A DNA stretch of 5,138 nt from Candidatus Woesearchaeota archaeon (lineage in GTDB: Archaea; Nanobdellota; Nanobdellia; Woesearchaeales; GW2011-AR4), in contig JAHWGX010000002.1 in the NCBI GenBank assembly GCA_019323655.1, forward strand, positions 1-5,138, given 5' to 3'. Position numbers and translations under genes: made by a program. Numbering within the stretch: the first letter of the stretch is position 1; the number at the start of each line of letters is the position of its first letter. The notes under the pieces were generated by a model. The model was not told the DNA's origin and ran no database searches. It saw nothing but the letters and a program-made list of their open reading frames with translations. Below are positions 4,920 to 5,138 of the stretch, in pieces.

Positions 4920-5138
4920 TTAGTCTCCTTTCTGGTAATCCTTTATCGCATCCATAAACTCTGTTTTGTCAAAATCCGGCCATAGCTTGTTTGTAAAATA
5001 AATCTTCGTGTTTGCAGAGTCCCAAAGCATAAACCCTGAGGTGGTTTTTTTAGTGCCGTTCTTTATCATCAGGCCAGGAGGCAGAAAATAAGAGGAATAA
5101 ACATTTTCCTTAATAGAATCCTTGTCTATAAGCTCCGG
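4920..5138 (-). CDS. cis-prenyltransferase (UppS family), C-terminal part only
   Basis: The last 72 codons and a TAA stop are present; the gene continues beyond the right edge. The sequence around SGFMLWDSA, then KIYFTNKLWPDFD, aligns without gaps to the C-terminal signature of undecaprenyl diphosphate synthases (SNFLLWQ, ELYFTD, LWPDFD). These enzymes extend a prenyl diphosphate with cis isoprene units to make the lipid carrier for glycan or glycoprotein assembly, at the cytoplasmic membrane face. Compared with E. coli UppS, the positions of R194, R200 and E213 are K, T and K here, while S202 is kept. A divergent enzyme or a non-catalytic subunit of a heteromeric enzyme is therefore possible. 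It converges on the tRNA thiolase gene with a 15-bp gap and no functional link is apparent. Confidence 0.8.
   Translation of the reverse strand, partial: PELIDKDSIKENVYSSYFLPPGLMIKNGTKKTTSGFMLWDSANTKIYFTNKLWPDFDKTEFMDAIKDYQKGD

Overview
The window most likely comes from an archaeon with a compact genome. The signs are a minimal two-gene SufC/SufB (SMS-type) Fe-S assembly operon with no SufD or SufS beside it, a ubiquitin-like sulfur carrier paired with a TtuA/Ncs6-type tRNA thiolase, TATA-like boxes 26-28 nt upstream of apparently leaderless start codons, and frequent AGG/AGA arginine codons. The exact lineage cannot be read from the sequence. The standard genetic code fits all genes, with TAA, TAG and TGA all used as stops.

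Layout. Positions 1-183 hold no convincing gene, only an 8-bp inverted repeat (10-47) and a TATA-like tract; a divergent gene may begin just off the left edge. An 18-codon possible small ORF (184-240) overlaps, as ATGA, the start of a secreted-thioredoxin/CcdA membrane fusion (237-1598, +). The whole gap to the next, convergent gene is filled by a 199-bp foldback element (1606-1804) with 17-bp perfect terminal inverted repeats. On the minus strand lies the operon arsR-type regulator (3683-3381), sufC (3387-2686), sufB (2723-1812), with overlapping reading frames. Divergent from it on the plus strand are a 68-aa ubiquitin-like protein ending in Gly-Gly (3778-3984) and a TtuA/NcsA-type tRNA 2-thiouridine synthetase (3990-4904). 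The right edge contains the C-terminal 72 codons of a divergent cis-prenyltransferase (UppS family, minus strand, 4920 to edge).

How the genes fit together. The central region looks like a sulfur/Fe-S module. SufBC builds Fe-S clusters. TtuA-type enzymes need a [4Fe-4S] cluster held by three cysteines, all present here, and take sulfur from a ubiquitin-like thiocarboxylate carrier, encoded immediately upstream. The first gene of the suf operon is a winged-helix ArsR-family protein with a C-x3-C-x3-C tail. A 7-6-7 palindrome resembling ArsR/SmtB operators sits exactly between its TATA-like box and its start codon. The simplest model is an autoregulated, possibly metal- or Fe-S-sensing, operon next to a client pathway. 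The thioredoxin-CcdA fusion adds a membrane thiol-redox function nearby, but is separated by the foldback element and not obviously co-regulated.

The least explained items are the foldback element, the regulator's cysteine tail, and the cis-prenyltransferase fragment, which lacks several normally conserved active-site residues.
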